DNA from: JBHJGU01 sp050331475
GTDB taxonomy: Bacteria > Pseudomonadota > Alphaproteobacteria > Caulobacterales > Maricaulaceae
NCBI GenBank assembly: GCA_050331475.1
Contig: JBHJGU010000086.1
Coordinates: 1 to 37,980 of the forward strand
Length of the DNA: 37,980 nt
Direction: 5' to 3'
Shown here: positions 1-6,652 of the stretch, piece by piece
Position numbering within the stretch: position 1 is the stretch's first letter
Layout of the letters: each line of letters opens with the position of its first letter
The notes under the pieces: model-generated
Seen by the model: only the letters and a program-made list of their open reading frames with translations
Told to the model about the DNA's origin: nothing
Database searches by the model: none
Program-made: the position numbers and the translations under genes

Positions 1-444
1 AGATCGAAGTCCGGGGCGATGTTTAAAAAACAGATGCACGCCACCCGATGGTGTATCCACAACGGTTGCTGGAGACGTGTGGGGGTCGAAGCCCCACGTT
101 CTGATTGCTTCAACGCCGTCTTTGCCGTCTTTACGGTCGAGGTCCAGAACGGCAAGCCCGCTGGTTCGACCGGTAGGGAAACCGGGAACCGCAAACGGCC
201 ATCTTCTCCACCAAGCCTTGATTGTATCAGGGTCGGTCGTGGCCTTCCGCATTTTCAAGTTTGGATGGCCGTCTACTCCCTTGCCCCACTTCACCAATGA
301 GCCACCACCTCGTTGGGGAGAACGATCATTGCAGGGAAAAACGGGTACTCCGATCTCGGCATAATCAAGCGCAACCGAAAGATTATGTTTCGCTCTCTCA
401 GGCGGAACCGTCAGAGAAGGCTTTTTCGGTTTCGTACTGGTCAT
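1..444 (-). CDS. Prim-Pol domain replication protein (N-terminal part)
   Basis: This is the N-terminal 148 codons of a bifunctional DNA primase/polymerase-type protein; the rest lies outside the window. The frame is open to the edge. Residues about 25-148 show the Prim-Pol pattern: a conserved GVPVFPC segment near residues 32-38, the metal-binding acidic pair in LAVLDLDRKDG (Asp101 and Asp103), and the later SGGVHLFF motif with His137. Such proteins start replication of plasmids, phages and integrated satellites. The ATG overlaps the upstream alpA-like stop as ATGA, and AGGAAGG lies 5 bases before it, so the two are probably translated together. It is the last visible gene of the tRNA-Leu element and suggests that the element can replicate on its own. 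A helicase domain may follow but cannot be seen. I am sure of the domain and unsure of the full architecture. Confidence 0.8.
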   Translation of the reverse strand, partial: MTSTKPKKPSLTVPPERAKHNLSVALDYAEIGVPVFPCNDRSPQRGGGSLVKWGKGVDGHPNLKMRKATTDPDTIKAWWRRWPFAVPGFPTGRTSGLAVLDLDRKDGKDGVEAIRTWGFDPHTSPATVVDTPSGGVHLFFKHRPGLRS

Positions 445-722
445 GAAGGCCTTCCTGTCGCAATGTTCAGAGCCTTTTGGTTTTGTCCCTCAATCGCCTG
501 TTGAGCACGGCTCTCAAAGAATGCAGCGAGCCAGTTTTCGGGCATTGCTGATGCGCGGGTGCTGAGCTTCACGAAAGGTGGGAAGCGCCGTTCCGTAATC
601 ATCTGATAAATCTGTGTACGGGACAGCCCCGTCTGGTCGATCACCTGTTGCGGGCGTAACATTCGTCCTTCGGGCTTCAAAATTTCCCACGGGCGGTTCT
701 GTGCTGTTCGTTCCTGTGCCAT
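441..722 (-). CDS. AlpA-family helix-turn-helix regulator
   Basis: This is a small DNA-binding protein of about 93 residues. The core from about residue 21 (MLRPQQVIDQTGLSRTQIYQ, then an ERRFPPFVKLS stretch) is the winged helix-turn-helix of AlpA/MerR-like phage regulators, which typically control integrase or excisionase expression in satellites such as P4. The start at 722 was chosen because GGAG lies 6 bases upstream. Starts at 767 (longer) or 662 (core only) are possible. The stop overlaps the ATG of the Prim-Pol gene by 4 bases. It lies downstream of the integrase and the unknown protein on the same strand, the usual integrase-regulator-replicase order of small islands. Its role as regulator of the element is inferred from family and context. 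Confidence 0.8.
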   Translation of the reverse strand: MAQERTAQNRPWEILKPEGRMLRPQQVIDQTGLSRTQIYQMITERRFPPFVKLSTRASAMPENWLAAFFESRAQQAIEGQNQKALNIATGRPS

Positions 723-818
723 CCATTGCTCCATTGTTCGCAACACGCCGAATGCGTGCAAATCCATCAATGGACGTTCAGAGATATTGTATCAGCGGAA
801 AAGCTCAGGCGCGTTCTG

Positions 819-1517
819 TCACTGATTTTCCGTTGAGCCTACCATTTCGCGATAGAAGCGAGCGCGAATTATCCAGTCGCTTTGGTCACGACCATGCTGT
901 AGTTGCTTCCGCAATGCGCCGCCGGTCGGAATCGCCTTGAAGCGCTGCACGTTCAATTCGTTGACCAAAGCGGGGTCGAGAGTGTGCGCTTCGTAGAAGC
1001 TGCGAATTTCAATAAGGGTTGCCAATACGAACTTCGCCAGAGTCCCCGCTGTGTTTGGTCCGTTTTCGCTTGTCGTGGCGGTAGGCTTCAATCCTGTTGC
1101 CGCGTGAAATAGACCGATCAGGGAACCGCAAAATTGCAGATCGCCGAGCGCATGGCCATGCCTCCCTCGCGCAGCATTCTCCCAATCGTCGATGAATTTC
1201 TCAGCGTGATCTCTCCAGCGATCCGGGGGCATTGGCACAGCCACGCCCATGCGCTGAAGCTCATGCGACCGTGCGAGTAGAGATTTGTATGAAGCCTTGA
1301 ATTGCTGAATTTGTCTCGAAGCTGGCTTTGTTGAGAAGCTCCTGTCCAATGCCATCTGAGCGGCATCGTTGAGGAAGCGTGCGAAAGCCGACTGAGGAAA
1401 CGTTGGCAACAGGTCCCCGCCAAAAGCTGCGAGAATCCGATTCATCGCGCTTTCATCCAAAACCGGAGCGGCGCCAAGGCTTCCACGATTGAGAAGCGGC
1501 CTGTCTGCCTCAACCAT
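819..1517 (-). CDS. Hypothetical protein of the integrated element
   Basis: I do not recognise this protein, which is about 232 residues, apparently soluble and alpha-helical, without a signal peptide or membrane segment. The centre (residues about 45-110) is rich in Arg, Lys, Gln and Asp with spaced aromatics. The ATG at 1517 overlaps the original stop of the integrase frame (ATGGTTGA, stop at 1510-1512), so the gene was probably translationally coupled to the integrase. An ATG at 1532 is an alternative. Longer upstream extension in this frame is only the out-of-frame shadow of the integrase C-terminus. The position between integrase and AlpA-like regulator suggests an element-specific accessory role, but function cannot be assigned. 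Confidence 0.6.
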   Translation of the reverse strand: MVEADRPLLNRGSLGAAPVLDESAMNRILAAFGGDLLPTFPQSAFARFLNDAAQMALDRSFSTKPASRQIQQFKASYKSLLARSHELQRMGVAVPMPPDRWRDHAEKFIDDWENAARGRHGHALGDLQFCGSLIGLFHAATGLKPTATTSENGPNTAGTLAKFVLATLIEIRSFYEAHTLDPALVNELNVQRFKAIPTGGALRKQLQHGRDQSDWIIRARFYREMVGSTENQ

Positions 1518-2700
1518 TCGCCCTGAACTCATCAAGTTGGCCTGCCCACCATTCGGCCATCTGCACACGCTCGTCCCAGAATTCAGCCCGCAGATAGGCG
1601 CGGCGCACGTCGTTGCCCTCCACATGGCCCAAAGCCCGTTCAATCGCATCGGAATTCCAAAGCCCCGATTCATTCGCAAGCGTACTGAAGGTCGCGCGGA
1701 ATCAGTGGCTCGTCATTTCCTCTTTCGTGAAGCCCATGCGCCGCAACGCGACATTCAGCGTATTCTCGGAAATAGGCTTTTTGGTCGAGCGATAGGACGG
1801 AAACGCCAACTCTGAATGCCCGCTGATCGGTTGCAAGTCCTTGAGTAGCGCGATTGCCCTCTGAGGGAGCGGAACACGATGAGGGCGGCGCATTTTCATG
1901 CGTTCGGCTGGAATGCGCCAGACGGCTTCCTCAAGATCGAATTCGTCCCATTCCGCCTTGCGCAATTCACCCGGTCGCGGGGCCAGCAACGCTAAGAGTT
2001 GCAGGGCTGTATTCGTTGTTGGTTGCCCGTCGAAGCTGTCGATTGCGCGCAAGAGCCTACCAAGCCCAACGCGATCAGTGATTGCGGCGCGCGACGAAAC
2101 CTTGGGCGTTATCAATGCGCCCTTGAGAGCATAGGTTGGATCGACGGCGGCTCGCCCCGTCGCAATTGCGTAGCGGAAAACTGAGCCGATCAGAGAGCGC
2201 ATACGGCGCGTCGTTTCGTATTTGCCTGTTGCCTCAAGCTCGCGAAGCAATGCGAGGATTTCCGGGGCTTCGATTTCGGCGATGGGACGGTCGGCAAAAT
2301 GTCCCCGCGTGAATTCGAGCAGCCATCGAATCTTCTTCAGCGTGATCGCCGCGCGGCCTTCCTTTTCGAGCTTTGCAACATATTCCATGCTGAGCGTCTC
2401 GAAAGTGTTGGCGCGTTCCACCTTTGCTTCACGGCGCTGGGCGCGTTTGACTTGGCTTGGATCAATACCGTCGAGCAACTTCGCCTTTGCATCGTCGCGC
2501 TTGATGCGAGCTTTCTTGAGGCTGGTCACGGGGTATGGGCCGAAGGAAAGCAGCTTCTCTCGTCCATCAAAGCGATATTTCAACCGCCAGAGACGGGAAC
2601 CCGTTGGCGTGATTTGAAGGTGAAGCCCTCCACCGTCGAACAGCTTGTAAGCCGTATCAGCGGGCTTTGCATTCCGAATGGCGCTGTCTGTCAGGGGCAT
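1510..2700 (-). pseudogene. Tyrosine-type integrase, interrupted by an in-frame TGA
   Basis: This is a site-specific recombinase of the DUF4102/phage-integrase group, which inserts elements into tRNA genes. The N-terminal arm-binding domain (MPLTDSAIRNAKP at the start, then YKLFDGGGLHLQI) is followed by the SAM-like core domain and the catalytic domain. The first catalytic Arg lies in RPGELRKAEWDEF and the hairpin Lys in RMKMRRPHRV. At codon 333 (1702-1704) a TGA sits where the conserved Gly of the HGFR box is expected. The same frame then continues without interruption through Arg335, His359 of the ALGH box and the nucleophile Tyr369 (RRAYLR) to a normal stop at 1510-1512. The product up to the TGA lacks three catalytic residues and should be inactive. 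A GGA to TGA change, or a sequencing error, explains it. The start at 2700 has GAGG upstream; the frame upstream of it only reads the tRNA antisense to nothing useful. Confidence 0.88.
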
Positions 2701-2724
2701 GGGAGCCTCAGTAGTATGTTTCAG

Positions 2725-2746
2725 ATACCCCCAATTATACCCCCAA
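2725..2746. repeat. Tandem direct repeat before the integrase, possible arm-type sites
   Basis: Two perfect copies of ATACCCCCAA lie at 2725-2734 and 2737-2746, 12 bases apart, 25-46 bases upstream of the integrase ATG. Read on the integrase strand they give TTGGGGGTAT twice. Short direct repeats spaced near one helical turn beside an integrase start are what one expects for arm-binding sites of a DUF4102-type integrase or for autoregulation of its promoter. The role is inferred. Confidence 0.5.
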
Positions 2747-2799
2747 ACAGATTTGCTGTCACGATATGTTAATGAACGGCACCGGACACAAAACCCAGT

Positions 2800-2832
2800 A
2801 AACCTGCAGGTTTTGGCGTCCTGACGAACGCC
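2800..2832. repeat. Two adjacent inverted repeats between tRNA-Leu and integrase
   Basis: A perfect 14-base palindrome, AAACCTGCAGGTTT, occupies 2800-2813. It is followed at 2815-2832 by a 5-bp stem GGCGT/ACGCC around an 8-base loop. They lie just past the 3' end of the tRNA in its direction of transcription, so they could end the tRNA transcript. Equally they could be protein-binding sites in the attachment region of the element. The sequence does not decide between these. Confidence 0.4.
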
Positions 2833-2856
2833 TCGGAACAGTTCTGAATGAGATAA

Positions 2857-2943
2857 TGGTGCCCAGGAGAGGACTCGAACCTCCACGTCCATACGGACAC
2901 CAGCACCTGAAGCTGGCGCGTCTACCAATTCCGCCACCTGGGC
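2857..2943 (-). tRNA. tRNA-Leu (anticodon CAG)
   Basis: The minus strand folds as a class II tRNA of 87 bases including an encoded CCA end. The acceptor stem is GCCCAGG with TCCTGGGC. The D arm holds AATTGGTAGACGCG. The anticodon stem CCAGC/GCTGG encloses the loop TTCAGGT, giving anticodon CAG, which reads CUG. The long variable arm TGTCCGTATGGACG is typical of leucine tRNA, and the T loop is GTTCGAGTC. The integrase gene begins 157 bases beyond the 3' end, so the 3' half of this tRNA is the likely attachment site of the element to its left. The tRNA itself looks intact and functional. Confidence 0.96.
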
Positions 2944-3023
2944 CGGTCGATCGGAAATAAGGCCGCGTCCTTACGCGAGCCATCGGCTAACGTCAACGCG
3001 CCGTTCTTGCGATTGGGACCGGC

Positions 3024-3857
3024 TTACTCCGCTGGGAGCGGCGGCGGCCGTTGGGGCGCGTCACCAGGTGGCGTCTGGCCGAGCCGTTCGGACAACCGAT
3101 GCAGACCCGTCCCAGCCGCGGCACGTTCATAAACCGCCGCTCGATCCTCAAAAGCTGTGCCCAAGAGGCGATCAAGCACCGTGGTGAAAAGGCCATAGTG
3201 GCCGCGGAAGCGGGCGTGGTGGAGCGCGTGATAGCTCGGCGTGGCGATCAGCCCGCCCACAGGGCTGCGGATCAACCAGCGCGGATAAATCTCCGCATTG
3301 GAATGGCCAATGACGTTGACCGTGTAATTAAAAAGCGCATAGGCCATCAGCCCGCGCACATCGAACGGCATCAGGCGAGACGCCACGGCGGCGAAACCGA
3401 TCACCCCGATTAGCAAGATGGCGCGCTCGCCAAGGGAAAACGACAACGAGGTCAACGGATCGCAGATCTTGGCGTCGTGGTGGGCGCGGTGGATCCAGAG
3501 CAGCGATTTGTGATGCATCGCCCGATGCGTGCCGTAAAACCACAGCTCGTACCAGATAAACATCGCCGCAAACGTCGCCAGTCCGGCCCAAACCGGCGCG
3601 GTTTCAGGCCGAGCCACCAGCCCGGTGAGGAACGCCGCCGTCACAACGGTGGCGTCGAACACCACCACCAGAGCGGCGCGCACGGCTTCGCGCCGGAGCT
3701 GTCCCTCCGCGTAAGGCAATTGAAACACTAACCGTTTGCGCGCAAACCGCCAAAACCGCAGCATGGCGAACCCCAACCCGACCAGGCTTAAAGCGCGCAC
3801 TGCGAACACCGCGAACACCAACCCGAAAACGCTCAGGACGCTGACCACAAGCTCCAT
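3024..3857 (-). CDS. Sterol desaturase / fatty acid hydroxylase family protein
   Basis: This is an integral membrane di-iron oxygenase of 277 residues in the fatty acid hydroxylase superfamily (PF04116). The His-box set is complete: GTHRAMHH, HRAHHD, then GHSNAE and HALHHAR followed by HYG. Hydrophobic helices lie at residues about 1-30, 60-80 and 95-110, with another pair in the second half. Family members hydroxylate or desaturate lipid substrates such as sterols, carotenoids, ornithine lipids or fatty acyl chains at the membrane. The substrate here cannot be told. The ATG at 3857 begins directly with the first membrane helix. It is a single gene between the tRNA-Leu and a divergent NDUFA9-like gene, with no visible partner. 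Confident for the family only. Confidence 0.85.
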   Translation of the reverse strand: MELVVSVLSVFGLVFAVFAVRALSLVGLGFAMLRFWRFARKRLVFQLPYAEGQLRREAVRAALVVVFDATVVTAAFLTGLVARPETAPVWAGLATFAAMFIWYELWFYGTHRAMHHKSLLWIHRAHHDAKICDPLTSLSFSLGERAILLIGVIGFAAVASRLMPFDVRGLMAYALFNYTVNVIGHSNAEIYPRWLIRSPVGGLIATPSYHALHHARFRGHYGLFTTVLDRLLGTAFEDRAAVYERAAAGTGLHRLSERLGQTPPGDAPQRPPPLPAE

Positions 3858-4020
3858 GACGGCCTCCTCAAACCCCTTGGCGTCGACATTAACCGATTAT
3901 TGACTGTCATATAACGTCAAACGCACCACTTTCCGTCGCGAGGCGGGCCGCGGGTCCGCCTGGACAAGGCCACGGCCGGGCGGTATCGCCAGGCTGAACA
4001 ACAATAAGGGGTTATGGCGC

Positions 4021-4998
4021 ATGGGCGGGGTGGCGAACGAATTGGTGAGCGTGTTCGGCGCATCCGGGTTTATCGGGCGTTATGTGGTGCGCGCTCTGGC
4101 GAAGGCGGGATATCGCATTCGCGCGGCCAGCCGCCGGCCGCATCTGGCCCATGATCTGCGCGTGATGGGCGATCCTGGTCAGGTGCAGCTGATCCAGGCC
4201 AATGTGGGCGATCCGGCGTCCATCGCGGGCGCGACAGAGGGCGCGGACGCGGTCGTCAATCTGGTTGGCGTGTTGTTCCAGTCCGGCTCGCAATCCTTTC
4301 AACGATTGCAGGCCCAAGCGCCGGGTTTGATCGGCGAGGCGGCCGCCGCCGTCGGCGCGCGCGCCGTCGTTCATGTCTCCGCCATTGGCGCGGACGCCCA
4401 GTCCCCCGCTATTTACGCCCGGACCAAAGCGGAGGGCGAAGCGTGCGCCCGCGCCGCGTTCGCCAAAACCACCGTGCTGCGACCGTCTATTGTGGTGGGT
4501 CCTGAGGACGGGTTTTTTAATCGGTTTGCGGCCATGGCGCGCTTGGCGCCGGCTCTGCCGCTGATTGGTGGCGGGCAAAGCCGGTTTCAACCGGTCTATG
4601 TCGGCGACGTGGCGGATGCGGTTATCGCGGGGCTCGAGCGGTCGGACGCGGCGGGGCGGACCTATGAGTTGGGCGGCCCAACGACTTACACGTTTAAGGC
4701 GCTCATGGAGTTGATGCTGCGTGAAATCGCGCGCCGTCGGCTGCTGGTTCCGGTGCCGTGGAGCGTGGCCATGCTGATGGGCTTGGGCGGGGAGATCATG
4801 GGTAAGCTGCCCGGGCTCGAACCGTTTTTGACGCGCGACCAGGTCAAGCTCTTGAAATCGGACAATGTCGTTGGCGCGTCTGGGGCGGGTGTTTTAACCT
4901 TTGACGCCCTCGGTTTGTCGCCGACACCGATCGAAGCCGTCATCCCGCCTTATTTGGTGCAGTATCGGCGATACGGGGTGTCGCCGTCGTCCGCTTAG
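4021..4998 (+). CDS. Complex I NDUFA9-like NAD(P)-binding protein
   Basis: This is an atypical short-chain dehydrogenase/epimerase-fold protein of 325 residues, of the type annotated as complex I NDUFA9 subunit family. The N-terminal dinucleotide-binding motif is VFGASGFIGRYV (residues about 10-21), followed by a DAVVNLVGVLF strand, HVSAIGAD and YARTKAEGE. The last holds the YxxxK pair expected in this fold. In mitochondria and some alphaproteobacteria, relatives bind NADPH and associate with NADH:quinone oxidoreductase; others act as nucleotide-sugar epimerases. AAGGGG lies about 8 bases before the ATG at 4021. The stop overlaps that of the convergent secreted-protein gene by 4 bases (TTAG, 4995-4998). 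Assignment to the family is firm, the physiological role inferred. Confidence 0.85.
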   Translation: MGGVANELVSVFGASGFIGRYVVRALAKAGYRIRAASRRPHLAHDLRVMGDPGQVQLIQANVGDPASIAGATEGADAVVNLVGVLFQSGSQSFQRLQAQAPGLIGEAAAAVGARAVVHVSAIGADAQSPAIYARTKAEGEACARAAFAKTTVLRPSIVVGPEDGFFNRFAAMARLAPALPLIGGGQSRFQPVYVGDVADAVIAGLERSDAAGRTYELGGPTTYTFKALMELMLREIARRRLLVPVPWSVAMLMGLGGEIMGKLPGLEPFLTRDQVKLLKSDNVVGASGAGVLTFDALGLSPTPIEAVIPPYLVQYRRYGVSPSSA

Positions 4999-5672
4999 GG
5001 CGTTTCGGCGCGCGCGGCGTCTAAGATCGCTTGTAACGGCGTGGCCGGGTCGATGGGGATCGGGATCAACGGCTCGCGCTCGGTGTCCGGCTGACAACGT
5101 ACGAACACACTTGGTCCGCCAAACGCGTCCGCGCCGACGATCTCGCGGCGAAACCCGTTTGGTCCCAGCACCTCAACCCGCCAGACCTGGGGGCCGGCGC
5201 GCCAGATGAACCGTTCGGGCGGGCCGTCGGCCTCCAGGGTTAGGTTTTGCTCAGCCACACCGAACGGATCACGTAATCGCAAAGTGAGCCCGTCGGCCAG
5301 CACCTGTAAGGGGGTGTCCGGGCAAGGCGTGAGCCCGTCGGCCAGAACGCCCGCGCGCTCCGCCCCCGTTCCGCGGCCGGTCACGGCGGTCCAATCGCCG
5401 AAAAACACCCCCGCCCCGCGTGCAGACGCCGCCGCCCGTCCCGGGGGGGCGGAGCGTCGCCCCCCGCCGAAAACGCCCAGCGGCGCATCAGGGGTGACCG
5501 GATCGGGGATCGCAACCTGATCGCGCACGCGTTGTCGCGCCATGCGGTCATCGGCGGCGCGTTGGGTCCCCGCGCGGGACCGGTCCGCGCGCAATTGCTC
5601 GCGGACGGTCTGCGCGCTCGCCACCTCAGCGGCCGTCCAAACCAATATGATCGCCGCCAGCGCGCGCATCAT
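4995..5672 (-). CDS. Secreted hypothetical protein downstream of uppP
   Basis: This is a protein of about 225 residues with a clear Sec signal peptide: MMRALAAIILVW, then cleavage after VASA near residue 20. The mature part begins with an Arg-rich, probably helical, segment (residues about 22-50), then a Gly/Ala/Pro-rich linker. A beta-rich C-terminal domain follows, with two cysteines (in TPCPDTP and FVRCQPD) that could form a disulfide in the periplasm. I do not recognise the family. The ATG at 5672 overlaps the uppP stop as ATGA, so translation is probably coupled and the protein may work at the envelope. The longer upstream extension lies inside uppP and is not used. Confidence 0.7.
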   Translation of the reverse strand: MMRALAAIILVWTAAEVASAQTVREQLRADRSRAGTQRAADDRMARQRVRDQVAIPDPVTPDAPLGVFGGGRRSAPPGRAAASARGAGVFFGDWTAVTGRGTGAERAGVLADGLTPCPDTPLQVLADGLTLRLRDPFGVAEQNLTLEADGPPERFIWRAGPQVWRVEVLGPNGFRREIVGADAFGGPSVFVRCQPDTEREPLIPIPIDPATPLQAILDAARAETP

Positions 5673-6478
5673 GATCCCGCCGCCAGCCATAACAATCCCG
5701 CCCCGAGCGCGAGCCGGTAGAGGACGAACACGGTGAAATCCGCATTCGCGAGCCATCGGAGCAAGAGCGCGATCGCCGCCAACGCGGACACAAAGCTCAA
5801 GCCCGCCACCCATAAGCCATCGACGAGGCTTGCTGCGCCGGCGGGCGCCTGGGCCAAATCCCGCACCGCAAGCGCGCTAAAGGCCAGGAGTGGCGGTATG
5901 GCGATCAGCATGGAGAATTTCGCCGCGGTCTGACGATCGAACCCTAACGCGCGCGCGGCCGTCATGGTGACCCCGGAACGACTGGCGCCGGGAATGAGGG
6001 CGAGGGTTTGCGCTAACCCGACGCTGAGGCCCGCGCGCCAGCCCAAACCGTGCAAGGTTTTGCCGGTCGACGCGAACCGGTCCGCCAACCATAATAGCGC
6101 GCCGAAGCCCAAGGTTGCCCAGGCGATAACCGTCAGCGACCGCAGCGCGTCGACAAGGTCTAAAGCGTAGAGCGCGAAGCCCACAACAAAAACGGGCGGC
6201 GTCGCCGCGGCGATCGCCAAAGCCAGGCGCGCGCGCGCGCCCTCAAAGCGTCCGCGTAAAACGTCCACCCCACCCATCACGGCCTCGCCCACATCCTTGC
6301 GAAAATACAACACGACCGCCAAAAGCGTGCCCGCATGGGCCATCACATCGATCAGCGGACCTTGGTCGGGCCAATCCGCGAGCCGCGGCGCTAGGATCAA
6401 ATGGGCGGATGAGCTGATCGGCAGAAACTCTGTGATCCCCTGGATCAGGGCGAGAATGACGATCTGCAGCGGGCTCAT
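5669..6478 (-). CDS. uppP: Undecaprenyl-diphosphatase
   Basis: This is a multi-pass inner-membrane phosphatase of 269 residues that converts undecaprenyl diphosphate to the monophosphate, recycling the lipid carrier for peptidoglycan and other surface polymers; it also confers bacitracin resistance in the family. The N-terminus carries QGITEFLPISSSAH (residues 13-26), with Glu17 of the conserved acidic motif and the Ser/His region. The second signature, PGASRSGVTMT, lies near residues 165-175. Length and about eight hydrophobic segments match the family. It is translated as a pair with the secreted protein downstream (4-base overlap) and is divergent from gltD, which shares the intergenic region 6479-6652. 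Confidence 0.95.
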   Translation of the reverse strand: MSPLQIVILALIQGITEFLPISSSAHLILAPRLADWPDQGPLIDVMAHAGTLLAVVLYFRKDVGEAVMGGVDVLRGRFEGARARLALAIAAATPPVFVVGFALYALDLVDALRSLTVIAWATLGFGALLWLADRFASTGKTLHGLGWRAGLSVGLAQTLALIPGASRSGVTMTAARALGFDRQTAAKFSMLIAIPPLLAFSALAVRDLAQAPAGAASLVDGLWVAGLSFVSALAAIALLLRWLANADFTVFVLYRLALGAGLLWLAAGS

Positions 6479-6532
6479 AGCGGGCCTTGACGGAAGCGCC
6501 GCGATGGATGCGGCTTGACAGTGACGCCGCGA

Positions 6533-6562
6533 TTGACGCGGCCGTGACGGATTTGCTAGATA
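6533..6562 (+). promoter_or_regulatory. Probable sigma-70 type promoter of gltD-gltB
   Basis: TTGACG at 6533-6538 and TAGATA at 6557-6562 are separated by 18 bases, giving a start near 6570 and a leader of about 80 bases before the gltD ATG. The leader is T-rich with a repeated TTTTTCGCA-like unit at 6600-6620. No NtrC or Lrp site can be named with confidence. Confidence 0.45.
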
Positions 6563-6652
6563 AACGCGGTTTTAGAACTAAGCTTGCTGTTTTTGCTCTT
6601 TTTTCGCAGTTTTTCGCAAGAATTTTCCAAGAAAAGCCTCGCTAGGAGCATC

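Noticed and set aside
1702..1704. TGA in the integrase as a recoded (selenocysteine or readthrough) codon
   Set aside because: The position is a conserved glycine, not a Cys/Sec site, and no SECIS-like structure is apparent; a GGA to TGA mutation is simpler.
2701..2937. Extension of the integrase frame through the tRNA-Leu
   Set aside because: It translates the tRNA sequence, a common artefact; homology begins at MPLTDSAIRN at 2700.
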